Source: Spongiactinospora sp. TRM90649
GTDB lineage: Bacteria > Actinomycetota > Actinomycetes > Streptosporangiales > Streptosporangiaceae
Direction of reading: 5' to 3'
Assembly (NCBI RefSeq): GCF_029382225.1
Contig: NZ_JARLTC010000015.1
Coordinates: 157,986-221,985 of the forward strand
DNA length: 64,000 bases
Of the stretch, positions 1-8,300 are shown in pieces. The first letter of the stretch is position 1; each line of letters begins with the position of its first letter. A program made the position numbers and the translations under genes. Under the pieces are notes generated by a model. The model had not been told where the DNA came from. It saw only the letters and a program-made list of their open reading frames with translations, and ran no database searches.

Positions 1-1493
1 ACCTCCTCGATCGCCGCCCTGATCACGTCGTACACGCTGACCGGGTTGCGCCACCCTCGGCCGGGGGCCGAGCCGGAGAGGATGATGAGGCCTTCGGCGT
101 GGCGGCGCATGCGGGTGGTCATGTGGTCGAGGACGAACAGGTCGTCCAGCAGCGCGGGGTCGGTGGCCCGCTTCTCCATGGTCTCCAGTTTGTCGAGCTG
201 GCGCTGCAGCAGCGACTGGCTGCGCCGGGCCAGGTTGAGGAAGACCTTGGCGATGCCCTTGCGGAGTTCGGCCTGTCCGACGGCGGCCTGGACGGCGGTG
301 CTGCCCACCGAGGCGAAGGCCGCCGCGACGTCGGCGATCTCCCGGGTGGCGGTGGCGGGGACGGGCGGAGGAGCGGCGGCGGGGACGGTCTCGCCGCGCC
401 GGAGGCGTTCCACGACGTCGGGGAGGCGGTGGTGGGCGAGGTCGAGCGCCGCGCCCTGCAGTCCGCGCAGTTCGGCCCCGAACTCCCTGGAGAAGCGGAC
501 GGACACGTAGATCGACGCGGCGACGGCGACGAGGCCGAGCCCGCCGGCCACGATCAGGTCGGTGAGCAGGCCGAGGGTGAGCGCCGAGGCGTTGTCGCCG
601 TTGACCCGGCCGGTGATGTCGCCGAGCCGGTCGAGCATCGCGGAGACGGCCGTGGTGGTCGCGATCCAGCCGGCCGACTGGGCGGGGAGCGGTTCGCCGG
701 GCCGTACGCCGGTGGTGACGGTGTTCTCCAGCGTCTCCAGGGCCGTGTACGCGGGGGACTTCTGCAAGGCCTCGTACGGCGTGCGTAACTCCCCGTCGAG
801 CCGGTCGAGCGCCATGCCCTGCAGCAGCCGCCGGTTGGCGACCATGGTGGTGAACGCGGCCAGCTCGGCCTCGTCGATCTTCTTCTCCGTCATCGCCCCG
901 TTGAGCAGCGCGGTCTCGCGGCTCATCAGTTCCCTGCCGTGCTCCATGAGGGTGATGGCCCGGCTCTGGTCGGTGAGTTCGGGGTCGGTGGAGACCCGCA
1001 TCCGGCCGAAGACGCGCAGCGCGGCGTCCACGAGCGTGCTGTAGGACTCGATGGTCTGCAGGGGCGTGAAGTTGCGGGTGTCCACCCGGACGCGGATCTC
1101 GGCGAGGCGGTCCATGGTGACGAGCAGTTCGCGCAGCCGCTGCCGGGTCACGGCGGGGACGCCGTCCTGGACGCCGGGGGCGGTGGCGCGCCGTTCCAGG
1201 TCGGACCTGGCGGTGTTGGTGGCGGCGCGCTGGCCGTCCACTTCGGCGCGCCGCGCGGCCTCGGCGGACGCGCCGAGGTAGGCGGTGGCTCCCCTGCGTT
1301 CGTTCTGCAGGGCGGTCATCAGGGCTCGCGTGGGGGCGACGATCTCGTCGTGCAGGTCGCCGATCCGCAGCAGTTCGAGCCCTTCGCGCATGGTGGACGC
1401 GGCGGCGAAGGTCCACACGGCGGTCAGGGAGAGAAGGGGGAGTACGAGGAGTATGGCGATCTTTGTCCGGATGGAACGTTTTCGACCACCCAT
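1..1493 (-). CDS. Sensor histidine kinase with nitrate/nitrite-sensing (NIT) domain, partial
   Basis: The gene runs off the left edge, so only about 497 N-terminal residues are present. The start is the ATG at 1493, preceded by GAGGT at good spacing. Reading the minus strand gives a basic N-terminus (MGGRKRSIRTK), a first membrane helix (about residues 9-30), a long extracytoplasmic helical region of about 290 residues typical of NIT domains, a second helix (LIVAGGLGLVAVAASIYVSV), then a HAMP-like linker and a dimerisation region containing LDHMTTRMRRHAEGLIILSG. That last motif marks the large actinomycete family of NIT-type kinases that often sit upstream of roadblock/GTPase modules. The HATPase domain lies outside the window. 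The natural ligand is unknown for most of these kinases. All open frames on the opposite strand here are shadows. Confidence 0.85.
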   Translation of the reverse strand, partial: MGGRKRSIRTKIAILLVLPLLSLTAVWTFAAASTMREGLELLRIGDLHDEIVAPTRALMTALQNERRGATAYLGASAEAARRAEVDGQRAATNTARSDLERRATAPGVQDGVPAVTRQRLRELLVTMDRLAEIRVRVDTRNFTPLQTIESYSTLVDAALRVFGRMRVSTDPELTDQSRAITLMEHGRELMSRETALLNGAMTEKKIDEAELAAFTTMVANRRLLQGMALDRLDGELRTPYEALQKSPAYTALETLENTVTTGVRPGEPLPAQSAGWIATTTAVSAMLDRLGDITGRVNGDNASALTLGLLTDLIVAGGLGLVAVAASIYVSVRFSREFGAELRGLQGAALDLAHHRLPDVVERLRRGETVPAAAPPPVPATATREIADVAAAFASVGSTAVQAAVGQAELRKGIAKVFLNLARRSQSLLQRQLDKLETMEKRATDPALLDDLFVLDHMTTRMRRHAEGLIILSGSAPGRGWRNPVSVYDVIRAAIEE

Positions 1494-1586
1494 GCGGACC
1501 TCGCATCCCCGGGACATGCGGGTTGATAGTGGCGAAACCCTAGCAACGGTATGGCACGTGCCACTAGAGGCGGATCTGCCGATAAA

Positions 1587-1922
1587 TCACTCAATAGTGC
1601 TACTGAGACGCTTGGGAGCCTTGAGCCGCCACGCCTCCGTCAGCAACTCCCGCAATTCCTCCACCTCCACCGCCGCGAGCCGCACCCGCATCCAGTCGTA
1701 GTTGTCGTCGTGGCCGGCGCGGATGAAGAACTTCGCCGGTTCGGCGGCGGTCAGGTGCGCCCGTTCGGCGCGCGGCACCGCGATCCCGATGACCTCGTCG
1801 TCGTCCCCGATCGAGGCGAAGATCTTGTTCCGCACCCGGAACGTCGGCAGGCCCCAGGCGAGCTTCTCCATGGTCTCGGGCAGCGACAGCGCGATGGCCC
1901 GGACATCATCCACAGTTGTCAT
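1587..1922 (-). CDS. MmcQ/YjbR family protein
   Basis: The 111-aa protein starts at MTTVDDVRAIALSLPE and matches the MmcQ/YjbR fold: an N-terminal helix ending LPETMEKLAWGLPTFRVRNKIFASI, then a small beta sheet and a C-terminal region with DDNYDWMRVRL and VEELRELLTEAWRLKAPKRL. Members are small cytoplasmic proteins annotated as DNA-binding by structural similarity; no biochemical role is established. The start at 1922 is chosen because homology begins there, although the frame stays open upstream. It is divergent from the SWIM protein gene and has no strong Shine-Dalgarno sequence. Confidence 0.8.
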   Translation of the reverse strand: MTTVDDVRAIALSLPETMEKLAWGLPTFRVRNKIFASIGDDDEVIGIAVPRAERAHLTAAEPAKFFIRAGHDDNYDWMRVRLAAVEVEELRELLTEAWRLKAPKRLSSTIE

Positions 1923-2029
1923 GAATCCATACTCAACCAGCTCTCTTTTGTGGCTTCCAGGTGAGGGCGGAACCATCCGAAGTCGGGGCACGTCTGTTGT
2001 TGGTGAGCAGCGGCAGGGGGAGGGCGTAC

Positions 2030-2347
2030 ATGCCATCGGTCGCGGATTTGGTCGAGGCGGAGATCGCCCGGGCGGCGCAGACGGTGCGCGCCGGGGCGGC
2101 GGAGCTGGAGCAGGGCGGTGCGGTGCAGTTGGTGCGTTACGCGCCACTGGTGGTGAGCGCCGAGGTGGACGACGACGCGGCCCACGTCGAGCTGACGGTC
2201 GTCGAGGGCTCGCTGCGCTGGTTCTGCACCTGCGCGGTGGGCCGTGGCGGCGCGTTCTGCGTGCACTGCGGGGCGACGGCGATCGCCGCGTGCCGCCGGA
2301 GCCCCGTCAGGTCCCAGACATCGGGAGCACCCGAATTGACTAGGTGA
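2030..2347 (+). CDS. Small SWIM zinc-finger protein
   Basis: This 105-aa protein starts at the ATG at 2030, behind GGGGGAGGG. The C-terminal half contains WFCTCAVGRGGAFCVHCG, which fits the SWIM pattern CxCx(n)CxH and should bind one zinc ion. SWIM modules usually sit in larger proteins (SWI2/SNF2 ATPases, MuDR transposases), so a stand-alone copy of this size is either a small family or a fragment. No helicase or transposase sequence is seen around it. The function is unknown; nucleic-acid or protein binding is an inference from the fold. An in-frame start at 1961 would add 23 residues that look less conserved. Confidence 0.6.
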   Translation: MPSVADLVEAEIARAAQTVRAGAAELEQGGAVQLVRYAPLVVSAEVDDDAAHVELTVVEGSLRWFCTCAVGRGGAFCVHCGATAIAACRRSPVRSQTSGAPELTR

Positions 2348-2374
2348 AATATCAATTGGACGAGCGGTGTCTGG

Positions 2375-2385
2375 TTGTCAGACAA
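2375..2385. promoter_or_regulatory. Candidate GntR (FadR-subfamily) operator
   Basis: TTGTCAGACAA is a perfect palindrome (TTGTC-A-GACAA) and fits the FadR-subfamily operator pattern TNGTNNNACNA. It lies at the 5' end of the exporter gene whose last bases overlap the gntR gene, so autoregulation of the exporter-gntR pair is likely. The site coincides with the TTG start proposed for the exporter, which argues that the true start may be the GTG at 2393. Confidence 0.5.
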
Positions 2386-3331
2386 TCGTTGGGTGAAACT
2401 CAACGGACCGCTCGCCGTGGTCGCCGCGTCCGTGCTCTGGGGCACGGCCGGGACCGCAGGCGCTCTGGCGGTGCTCGGCGGCGTCGACGTCGAGCCCGTC
2501 TCTCTCGCCGCCGCCCGCCTGCTGATGGGCGGGGTGCTGCTGGCCATCTTCACCGGCGCCCCGGCCGCGATCACACTGCTGACCAGGCGCGGCCCCGCGC
2601 GCGTGCCCATGCTGCTCGCCGCCCTCGCGGCGGCGGGCTACCAGCTCGCGTTCTTCGCCGCCGTCACCCGCACGGGGGTGGCCATCGGCACCGTGGTGAC
2701 GATCGGCAGCGGCCCGGTCTTCACCGGCGTCCTGTCCTGGCTGATCAACGGCACGCGCCCGACCGCCCGCTGGACGGCGGCCACGGCGGCGGCGGTGGCG
2801 GGCAGCGCGGTGCTGATCGTCGGCGGCAACGTCGAGGCCGGCGGCCAGGTCGTCTCCGGTATCCTGTTCGCCCTGCTCGGCGGCCTGCTCTACGCCTTCT
2901 ACGCGATCATCGCGGCCCGCACCATCGACTCCGGCGTCCGCTCGGGCGTGGTGATGGGCGCGATGTTCGGCGGCGCCGGCGTGGTGCTGCTGCCGGTGCT
3001 GCTGACCTCCGACTTCTCCTGGCTCGGCACGTCCGGCGGCCTGGCCACCGCGGTCTACCTGGGCTGCGCTACGACCACGCTGGCCTGCTTCGTATACGGC
3101 ATCGGCCTGCGCTCGACCCCCGTGGCCACCGCCGCCACGCTGACCCTCACCGAGCCCGCCGTCGCGGCGCTGCTCGGCGTGCTGGTGCTCGGCGAACGGC
3201 TGGCGGGCCTGTCCCTGGCGGGGCTGGGGCTGCTCGCCGTCGCGTTGGTCATCGTCGGCCTGCCGGAACGCCGCTCACGACCCGGCCGGGAAGCCGTCCC
3301 GATCCGGGAACGGGCAGAATCGTCGGTGTGA
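2375..3331 (+). CDS. EamA-family (DMT superfamily) transporter
   Basis: The 318-aa protein has about ten hydrophobic helices arranged as two EamA repeats of five, starting LAVVAASVLWGTAGTAGALA and, in the second half, GILFALLGGLLYAFYAIIA. The second repeat ends with the usual TLTEPAVAALLGVLVLGE motif. DMT/EamA proteins are inner-membrane permeases, often exporting amino acids or metabolites; the substrate cannot be read from sequence. The start is uncertain: TTG at 2375 or GTG at 2393, neither with a strong Shine-Dalgarno. The stop overlaps the GTG of the downstream gntR gene (GTGA), so the two are co-translated and the regulator probably senses the exporter's substrate. Confidence 0.85.
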   Translation: MSDNRWVKLNGPLAVVAASVLWGTAGTAGALAVLGGVDVEPVSLAAARLLMGGVLLAIFTGAPAAITLLTRRGPARVPMLLAALAAAGYQLAFFAAVTRTGVAIGTVVTIGSGPVFTGVLSWLINGTRPTARWTAATAAAVAGSAVLIVGGNVEAGGQVVSGILFALLGGLLYAFYAIIAARTIDSGVRSGVVMGAMFGGAGVVLLPVLLTSDFSWLGTSGGLATAVYLGCATTTLACFVYGIGLRSTPVATAATLTLTEPAVAALLGVLVLGERLAGLSLAGLGLLAVALVIVGLPERRSRPGREAVPIRERAESSV

Positions 3332-3957
3332 GCATCCCACTGCGACCCATCTCAGCCGTCAGCGCGCTCGCCGAGGCGCTGCGGGCGCGGGTGCTTTCCG
3401 GCGAGATCGAGCCGGGCACCGCGCTGCCCGAGCAGGAGATCGCCCTGGTGTACGGCGTGGCCCGGCCCACCGTCCGCGAGGCGCTGGCGCTGCTCGTACA
3501 CGAGGGCCTGCTCCGCCGCGAGCGCAACCGCAGCGCCTACGTGCCTGAGGTGACCACGGACGACCTGACCGACCTGATGTTCGTGCGCCGGCCGCTGGAG
3601 GAGCTGATGGCCACGGCCATGGCCGGGCGCCGGGCGGCGGAGGCGGAGGCCGCGCTGGAGCGGATGGCGGGGCTGCCCGCCGGGTCGTCGTGGAGCCTGG
3701 TCGTGGGGGAGCACATCGCGCTGCACCAGGCGCTGATCGTGGCGGTGGGCAGCCCGCGCCTGGAGCGCATGTACGGCACGCTCGCCGCCGAGACCCGCCT
3801 CGCCCTGGTCCGCCTGCGCCGGGTCTACGACGACGACCGTGAGGGCCTCGTCGCCCAGCACCGCGATCTGCTCGACGCCATCGCCGAGGGGCCGCCGGAG
3901 GCCGCGCGTGCCGCCGTGCGGCATCACCTGGACCACTCGTGGGCCGAACAAGCGTGA
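3328..3957 (+). CDS. GntR-family transcriptional regulator (FadR/FCD type)
   Basis: The 209-aa cytoplasmic repressor starts at a GTG that overlaps the exporter's stop. Residues about 10-75 form the GntR winged helix (LAEALRARVLSGEIEPGTAL, then the recognition helix region VARPTVREALALLVHEGLL). The C-terminal part is a helical FCD effector domain with the expected HxxLH and HRDLLDAI histidines that commonly coordinate a metal or bind a carboxylate ligand. The operator candidate at 2375-2385 lies upstream of the pair. The effector is unknown. A longer open frame running through the exporter gene is a shadow. Confidence 0.85.
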   Translation: MSIPLRPISAVSALAEALRARVLSGEIEPGTALPEQEIALVYGVARPTVREALALLVHEGLLRRERNRSAYVPEVTTDDLTDLMFVRRPLEELMATAMAGRRAAEAEAALERMAGLPAGSSWSLVVGEHIALHQALIVAVGSPRLERMYGTLAAETRLALVRLRRVYDDDREGLVAQHRDLLDAIAEGPPEAARAAVRHHLDHSWAEQA

Positions 3958-4067
3958 TTCCCTAACAATCCCCCATATTCCCCATCGATTTAGGGCGTTC
4001 CAACTCCCGATCACTGCCTGTTTGACCGGCTCTTCGCGCCCGAGCCCCCTGCTATTGCCCGGTTCCC

Positions 4068-4097
4068 TTGCACGCGGACCCCTGGAGTCGTAAGAAT
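4068..4097 (+). promoter_or_regulatory. Possible leaderless promoter of the gene at 4105
   Basis: TTGCAC at 4068-4073 and AAGAAT at 4092-4097 are separated by 18 bp. The ATG at 4105 follows the second box by 7 bp, and there is no Shine-Dalgarno sequence. This spacing fits an actinomycete leaderless transcript. The hexamers are imperfect, so this is tentative. Confidence 0.3.
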
Positions 4098-4104
4098 CGC
4101 GCCC

Positions 4105-4455
4105 ATGCACGGCAACCCAGTGCCGGACTCTTACGTGTACGTCACAGAAGAAGGCGTGACCCGTCACTACGCTGACGGCAGCGTTGAAGCACTCGCATGG
4201 GAAGACGTCGTCGAGGTCCGCGTCGAGGGCGACGCCGACGCCGACGTTCTCTATACCCTTCTCGACCGCGACGGCCAGGGCTGCGTCGTGCCCAGGTCCG
4301 CCACCGACGCGTCGTTCCTGACGCGCCTGCGATACCTTCCCGACTTCGACCTCGACCGTCTCGCATCGGCGGTGGCCACCGCCCGCGAGGGATACACCGT
4401 CGTCTGGCGCAGCCCCGACCCGCCCGCGCCGCTACCCGATCTCGAATACGACTAG
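4105..4455 (+). CDS. Hypothetical protein, small acidic
   Basis: This 116-aa soluble acidic protein has no signal peptide or membrane helix. It opens VYVTEEGVTRHYADGSVEALAWEDVVEVRV, a pattern of short beta strands like a small PH- or YcxB-like beta domain, and ends with a proline-rich PPAPLPDLEYD tail. I do not recognise the family. It sits alone between gntR and the polysaccharide locus, with its own possible promoter. Coding is supported by strong third-position GC bias and by the clean start. Confidence 0.6.
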   Translation: MHGNPVPDSYVYVTEEGVTRHYADGSVEALAWEDVVEVRVEGDADADVLYTLLDRDGQGCVVPRSATDASFLTRLRYLPDFDLDRLASAVATAREGYTVVWRSPDPPAPLPDLEYD

Positions 4456-4591
4456 CCCCGGTCCGGCCCCAAGCCGGCCCCGAATCAACCCCGAATCAAC
4501 CCCGGACCGGCCCCGGGCTGGATCCACCCGAGACTTACCCTGGATCCAAGCGGGATACGTTCAACGGTGACGTCCCCGCGATTCGGTCATC

Positions 4592-4610
4592 GGTCCACAC
4601 TATTTGGACC
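4592..4610. promoter_or_regulatory. Inverted repeat, candidate operator
   Basis: GGTCCA at 4592-4597 and TGGACC at 4605-4610 form a perfect 6-bp inverted repeat separated by 7 AT-rich bases. It lies about 195 bp upstream of the priming transferase gene. This is a regulator-site candidate only. Confidence 0.35.
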
Positions 4611-4666
4611 GTTCCGTCAAGTAGAACACCACTTTGTCTTTCGTCCGAATGTGGACAGTCACCCCT

Positions 4667-4736
4667 ATTTCCCTCAAGGTGGTCGATCTTTAGGATTTCC
4701 CTGGGTACCCACCGCTCCTGATACATCAAGGGAAAT
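4667..4736. promoter_or_regulatory. Triplicated ATTTCCCT motif upstream of the polysaccharide operon
   Basis: ATTTCCCT occurs at 4667-4674 and 4695-4702, and its complement AGGGAAAT at 4729-4736. Starts are spaced 28 and 34 bp apart, close to three helical turns. Three copies of an AT-rich octamer in 70 bp of a very GC-rich genome is unlikely by chance and suggests a cooperative regulator. Confidence 0.4.
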
Positions 4737-4803
4737 GTGTCAACCAGAGGGACGGGCCGCACGTCTCGTTTCTGCTTAGACAGAGGCAGCAGGGTGGGGT
4801 GGA

Positions 4804-6264
4804 ATGAGGGTGGGGGTTGAGGAGCGCAGTGTCGCGCTCCTCGATGACGTTGTCCGCACGGCTCCGAGCATATGGACGAGATCCTATGTCCGGATCCTAC
4901 TCGCGGGTGATCTGGCGTGCGCGGTGATCGCCTGTGAGATCGTGATCGGCACCCGGCTTTGGCTGGGCGCCTACGTACCGGGCACCGAGGCTCTCCTCGG
5001 GCTGACTCTCGCGCTGGCATGGCCTGCGGCGATGGCGCTGGGGGGCGCCTACCGCAAGCGCTTGCACGGCGAGGGCAGCGAGGAGTTCCGCGTTGTGTTC
5101 AACGGCGGCTTGGCGCTCACCGCCGCCGTGGCGATCGGCGCCTACGCGACCCAGACGAACATCGCCAGAAGCTTCGTGATGGCGATGTTCCCGCTCGCGT
5201 TGGTATTGACGCTGTTCTTCCGGTACCGAATGCGCAAGCGCTTACATCGCTTACGAAAGCAAGGTGATTACGTACGACAGATGGTGGCCGTCGGCCATCG
5301 CGAGGCAGTGCTCGACCTGGTCATGCAGTTCCGCAGGCAACCGCACCATGGGATGCAGATCGTCGCCGCCTGCTTGCCGGAGGGGCAGGCAGAGACCGGT
5401 ATGGACGTGGACGGCGTCCGGGTGCTGGGTGACTTCGGGAACGTGGCAGAGGCCGTGGCACGTGCCGAAGCCGATTCGGTGGCCATCCTGGCGTGCCCAG
5501 AGCTCGACGGCGCCGCCCTGCGGCGGCTTGCCTGGAGCCTGGAGGACGCCCGCACAGAGCTGTACGTCGCCCCGGCGCTCATGGACGTCGCGGGACCGCG
5601 GATCAGCATCCGGCCGATGGCCGGGATGCCGCTGTTGCACTTGGAACATCCGGAGTTCGACGGCGCGCGCCGCATCGTGAAGACCGTCTTCGACCGGGTC
5701 GTCGCCGGCACGGTGCTGACCCTGCTGGCCCTGCCGATGCTGGCCATCGCGGTGATCATCCGCGCCACCAGCAACGGACCCGCACTGTTCCGACAGGGCA
5801 GGGTGGGCAAGGACGGCCAGGAGTTCATGGTCTTCAAGTTCCGCACCATGGTCGTCAACGCCGAGGCCCGCAAGCTCGACCTGCTCGGCGACAACGAGTT
5901 CGACGGCGTGCTGTTCAAGATGCGCAAGGACCCGCGGATCACCCGCGTGGGAGGGTTCCTGCGCCGCTACTCGCTGGACGAGCTGCCCCAGCTCCTCAAT
6001 GTGATCCGTGGCGAGATGTCCCTGGTGGGGCCACGGCCGCCGCTGCCGGACGAGGTCAGGAAGTACGGCGAGGACGTGCGCCGTCGCCTGGTCGTCAAGC
6101 CCGGCATGACCGGCCTGTGGCAGGTCAGCGGCCGATCCGACCTCACCTGGGAGGAATCGGTCCGGCTCGACCTGCGCTACGTCGAGAACTGGTCACTGGT
6201 GCTCGACCTCCAGATCCTCTGGAAGACCTGGGCCGCGGTGATAAGCGGAGAAGGGGCCTACTGA
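4804..6264 (+). CDS. Polyprenyl-phosphate sugar-1-phosphate transferase (WbaP/exopolysaccharide priming type)
   Basis: The 486-aa membrane enzyme transfers a sugar-1-phosphate from a nucleotide sugar to undecaprenyl (or decaprenyl) phosphate, the first step of repeat-unit assembly. It has four N-terminal helices (about residues 30-130), a Rossmann-like middle domain (about 140-265), one more membrane segment (VLTLLALPMLAIAVIIRA) and the C-terminal bacterial sugar transferase domain. Family motifs are visible: FKFRTM, RRYSLDELPQLLNVI, GEMSLVGPRPPLPDEV and KPGMTGLWQVSGRS. Length and architecture fit WbaP/WcaJ-like enzymes. It heads the operon with rmlA 3 bp downstream. The sugar substrate (glucose, galactose or an amino sugar) is not deducible. 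Confidence 0.93.
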   Translation: MRVGVEERSVALLDDVVRTAPSIWTRSYVRILLAGDLACAVIACEIVIGTRLWLGAYVPGTEALLGLTLALAWPAAMALGGAYRKRLHGEGSEEFRVVFNGGLALTAAVAIGAYATQTNIARSFVMAMFPLALVLTLFFRYRMRKRLHRLRKQGDYVRQMVAVGHREAVLDLVMQFRRQPHHGMQIVAACLPEGQAETGMDVDGVRVLGDFGNVAEAVARAEADSVAILACPELDGAALRRLAWSLEDARTELYVAPALMDVAGPRISIRPMAGMPLLHLEHPEFDGARRIVKTVFDRVVAGTVLTLLALPMLAIAVIIRATSNGPALFRQGRVGKDGQEFMVFKFRTMVVNAEARKLDLLGDNEFDGVLFKMRKDPRITRVGGFLRRYSLDELPQLLNVIRGEMSLVGPRPPLPDEVRKYGEDVRRRLVVKPGMTGLWQVSGRSDLTWEESVRLDLRYVENWSLVLDLQILWKTWAAVISGEGAY

Positions 6265-6267
6265 ACC

Positions 6268-7335
6268 GTGAAAGCTCTGGTGCTGGCCGGAGGAGCGGGA
6301 ACGCGGCTGCGGCCGATCACCCACACCTCGGCCAAGCAACTCGTGCCGGTCGCCAACAAGCCGGTGCTGTTCTACGGGCTCGAAGCGGTCGCCGCGGCGG
6401 GCATCCGGGAGACCGGGATCGTCGTCGGCGACACGCAGGCGGAGATCGAGGCGGCGGTCGGCGACGGCTCCGCCTTCGGGCTCCAGGTCACCTACCTGCG
6501 GCAGAGCGCTCCGCTGGGGCTGGCGCACGCCGTCGCGATCGCCCGGGACTTCCTGGGGGAGGACGACTTCGTCATGTATCTCGGCGACAACTTCATCGTC
6601 GGCGGGATCAACGGCCTGGTGGACCGGTTCGCCCATGATCGGCCCGCCGCGCAGATCATGCTGACGCCGGTCGCCGACCCGCGCCAGTTCGGTGTGGCCG
6701 AACTGGACTCCACGGGCCGGGTGATCGGCCTTGAGGAGAAGCCCCGGCAGCCGAAGAGCGATCTGGCGCTGGTCGGCGTCTACCTGTTCACCGCCGCGAT
6801 CCACGAGGCGGTGGCCGAGCTGAAGCCGTCCGGGCGGGGTGAGCTGGAGATCACCGACGCGATCCAGTGGCTGATCGACGCGGGACAGCGGGTCGAGTCC
6901 ACCCTGGTCACCGGCTACTGGAAGGACACCGGCAACGTCACCGACATGCTGGAGGTCAACCGGCTCGTCCTGGAGTCGCTGGACACCCGCGTCGAGGGCA
7001 CGGTGGACGCCGAGAGCGAACTGATCGGCCGGGTCGTCGTCGAGGAGGGGGCGGTGGTGGAGCGATCCCGCATCGTCGGCCCCGCGATCGTCGGCGCGGG
7101 CGCCAGGGTCTGCGGCAGCTACATCGGGCCGTTCACGTCGATCGCCGGCGGCTGCTCGATCAGTCACAGCGAGATCGAGTACTCCATCGTGCTGCCCCGT
7201 GCGTCCATCTCCGGCGTGGGCCGGATCGAGGCGTCGCTGATCGGTCACGACGTCGAGGTCACGCGCGCGCCGGCCACCCCCCGAGCCCACCGGCTGGTGC
7301 TCGGCGACCACAGCAAGGTGCAGATCAGTTGCTGA
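6268..7335 (+). CDS. rmlA: Glucose-1-phosphate thymidylyltransferase, long form
   Basis: The 355-aa enzyme makes dTDP-glucose from dTTP and glucose-1-phosphate. The nucleotide-binding loop LAGGAGTRLRPIT is at residues 5-17, followed by KQLVPV and the metal-binding region YLGDNF near residue 108. The C-terminal about 110 residues form a left-handed beta-helix, which identifies the long StrD-like form found in actinomycete deoxysugar clusters. The start is a GTG at 6268, directly after wbaP. The stop overlaps the proposed rmlB start, so the rml genes are translationally coupled. Confidence 0.93.
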   Translation: MKALVLAGGAGTRLRPITHTSAKQLVPVANKPVLFYGLEAVAAAGIRETGIVVGDTQAEIEAAVGDGSAFGLQVTYLRQSAPLGLAHAVAIARDFLGEDDFVMYLGDNFIVGGINGLVDRFAHDRPAAQIMLTPVADPRQFGVAELDSTGRVIGLEEKPRQPKSDLALVGVYLFTAAIHEAVAELKPSGRGELEITDAIQWLIDAGQRVESTLVTGYWKDTGNVTDMLEVNRLVLESLDTRVEGTVDAESELIGRVVVEEGAVVERSRIVGPAIVGAGARVCGSYIGPFTSIAGGCSISHSEIEYSIVLPRASISGVGRIEASLIGHDVEVTRAPATPRAHRLVLGDHSKVQISC

Positions 7336-8300
7336 ACGTCCCTGGTACTCCAGGGCGTGTTCTCGTCACCGGCGGCGCCGGGTTCATCGGCTCGCACTAC
7401 GTGCGGGCGCTCGCCGCCGCCGGTGTGACGGTCACGGTCCTGGACAAGCTCACCTACGCGGGCAACCCCGCCAATCTCGACGGAGTCCCGCACGCGTTCG
7501 TGCTGGGCGATATCTGCGACGCGGGTCTGCTAGCCGAGGTCGTCCCGGGCCACGACGTGGTGGTCAACTTCGCCGCCGAGTCGCACGTGGACCGTTCGAT
7601 CGACGGCGCGGCCGACTTCGTGCGGACCAACGTGCTCGGCACCCAGACGCTCATGCAGGCGTGCCTGGACGCCGGTACGCCGCGCGTCGTCCAGGTGTCC
7701 ACGGACGAGGTCTACGGGTCGGTGGAGACCGGCTCGTGGGCCGAGGACGCGCCGCTCGCGCCGCGCTCGCCGTACTCGGCGGCCAAGGCGGGCGGCGACC
7801 TGATCGCGCGGGCCTACGCGGTCACGCACGGGCTGCCGGTGTCGATCACCCGCTGTGGCAACAACTACGGACCCAACCAGTACCCGGAGAAGGTCATCCC
7901 GCTGTTCGTCACCAATCTGCTGCGGGGCCGCAAGGTCCCGCTGTACGGCGACGGCGGCAACGTCCGCGACTGGATCCACGTCGAGGACCACTGCGCCGGC
8001 ATCCGGCTGGTCGCCGAACGCGGCGAGCCGGGTGAGATCTACCACATCGCGGGCACGGCCGAGCTGACCAACGTCGAGCTGACCGGACGCCTGCTGGCCG
8101 CCTGCGACGCCGGGTGGGACATGGTGGAACGGGTGCCCGACCGCAAGGGCCACGACCGGCGCTACTCCCTCGACGACGCCAAACTGCGCGCGCTCGGCTA
8201 CGCCCCGCGCGTGGGCTTCGAAGAGGGCCTGGCCGCCACCGTGCGCTGGTACGCCGACAACCCGTCCTGGTGGAAGCCGCTGAAGGAGGCCCCACGATGA
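7329..8300 (+). CDS. rmlB: dTDP-glucose 4,6-dehydratase
   Basis: This 323-aa extended short-chain dehydrogenase converts dTDP-glucose to dTDP-4-keto-6-deoxyglucose. It shows the NAD-binding motif VTGGAGFIGSH near the N-terminus, STDEVYGS with the catalytic Asp-Glu pair, the active-site YSAAK, and the substrate-binding NNYGPNQYPEK. No ATG or GTG is available near the expected N-terminus, so I propose the TTG at 7329, which overlaps the end of rmlA and has AAGGTG upstream. The stop overlaps rmlD (ATGA). Confidence 0.92.
   Translation: MLNVPGTPGRVLVTGGAGFIGSHYVRALAAAGVTVTVLDKLTYAGNPANLDGVPHAFVLGDICDAGLLAEVVPGHDVVVNFAAESHVDRSIDGAADFVRTNVLGTQTLMQACLDAGTPRVVQVSTDEVYGSVETGSWAEDAPLAPRSPYSAAKAGGDLIARAYAVTHGLPVSITRCGNNYGPNQYPEKVIPLFVTNLLRGRKVPLYGDGGNVRDWIHVEDHCAGIRLVAERGEPGEIYHIAGTAELTNVELTGRLLAACDAGWDMVERVPDRKGHDRRYSLDDAKLRALGYAPRVGFEEGLAATVRWYADNPSWWKPLKEAPR

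Larger units (their letters stand above)
4456..4803. other. Regulatory region upstream of the polysaccharide operon
   Basis: This 348-bp gene-free stretch is clearly lower in GC than its surroundings from about 4590 onward. It holds two adjacent copies of CCCCGAATCAA near 4480-4503, an inverted repeat at 4592-4610 and three copies of ATTTCCCT at 4667-4736. No open frame here shows coding character. It most likely carries the promoter of the wbaP-rml operon; I cannot pick -10/-35 boxes with confidence. Confidence 0.6.

Noticed and set aside
46..1701. Several long plus-strand open frames at the left edge
   Set aside because: They are shadows of the minus-strand NIT-domain kinase, which has membrane helices, a NIT region and the LDHMTTRMRRHAEG motif; the plus frames are Arg/Gly-rich with no family resemblance.
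2344..3957. A single 537-aa plus-strand protein
   Set aside because: Its first 328 residues are an Arg/Gly-rich shadow of the EamA exporter; only the part from the GTG at 3328 is a real gene (GntR).
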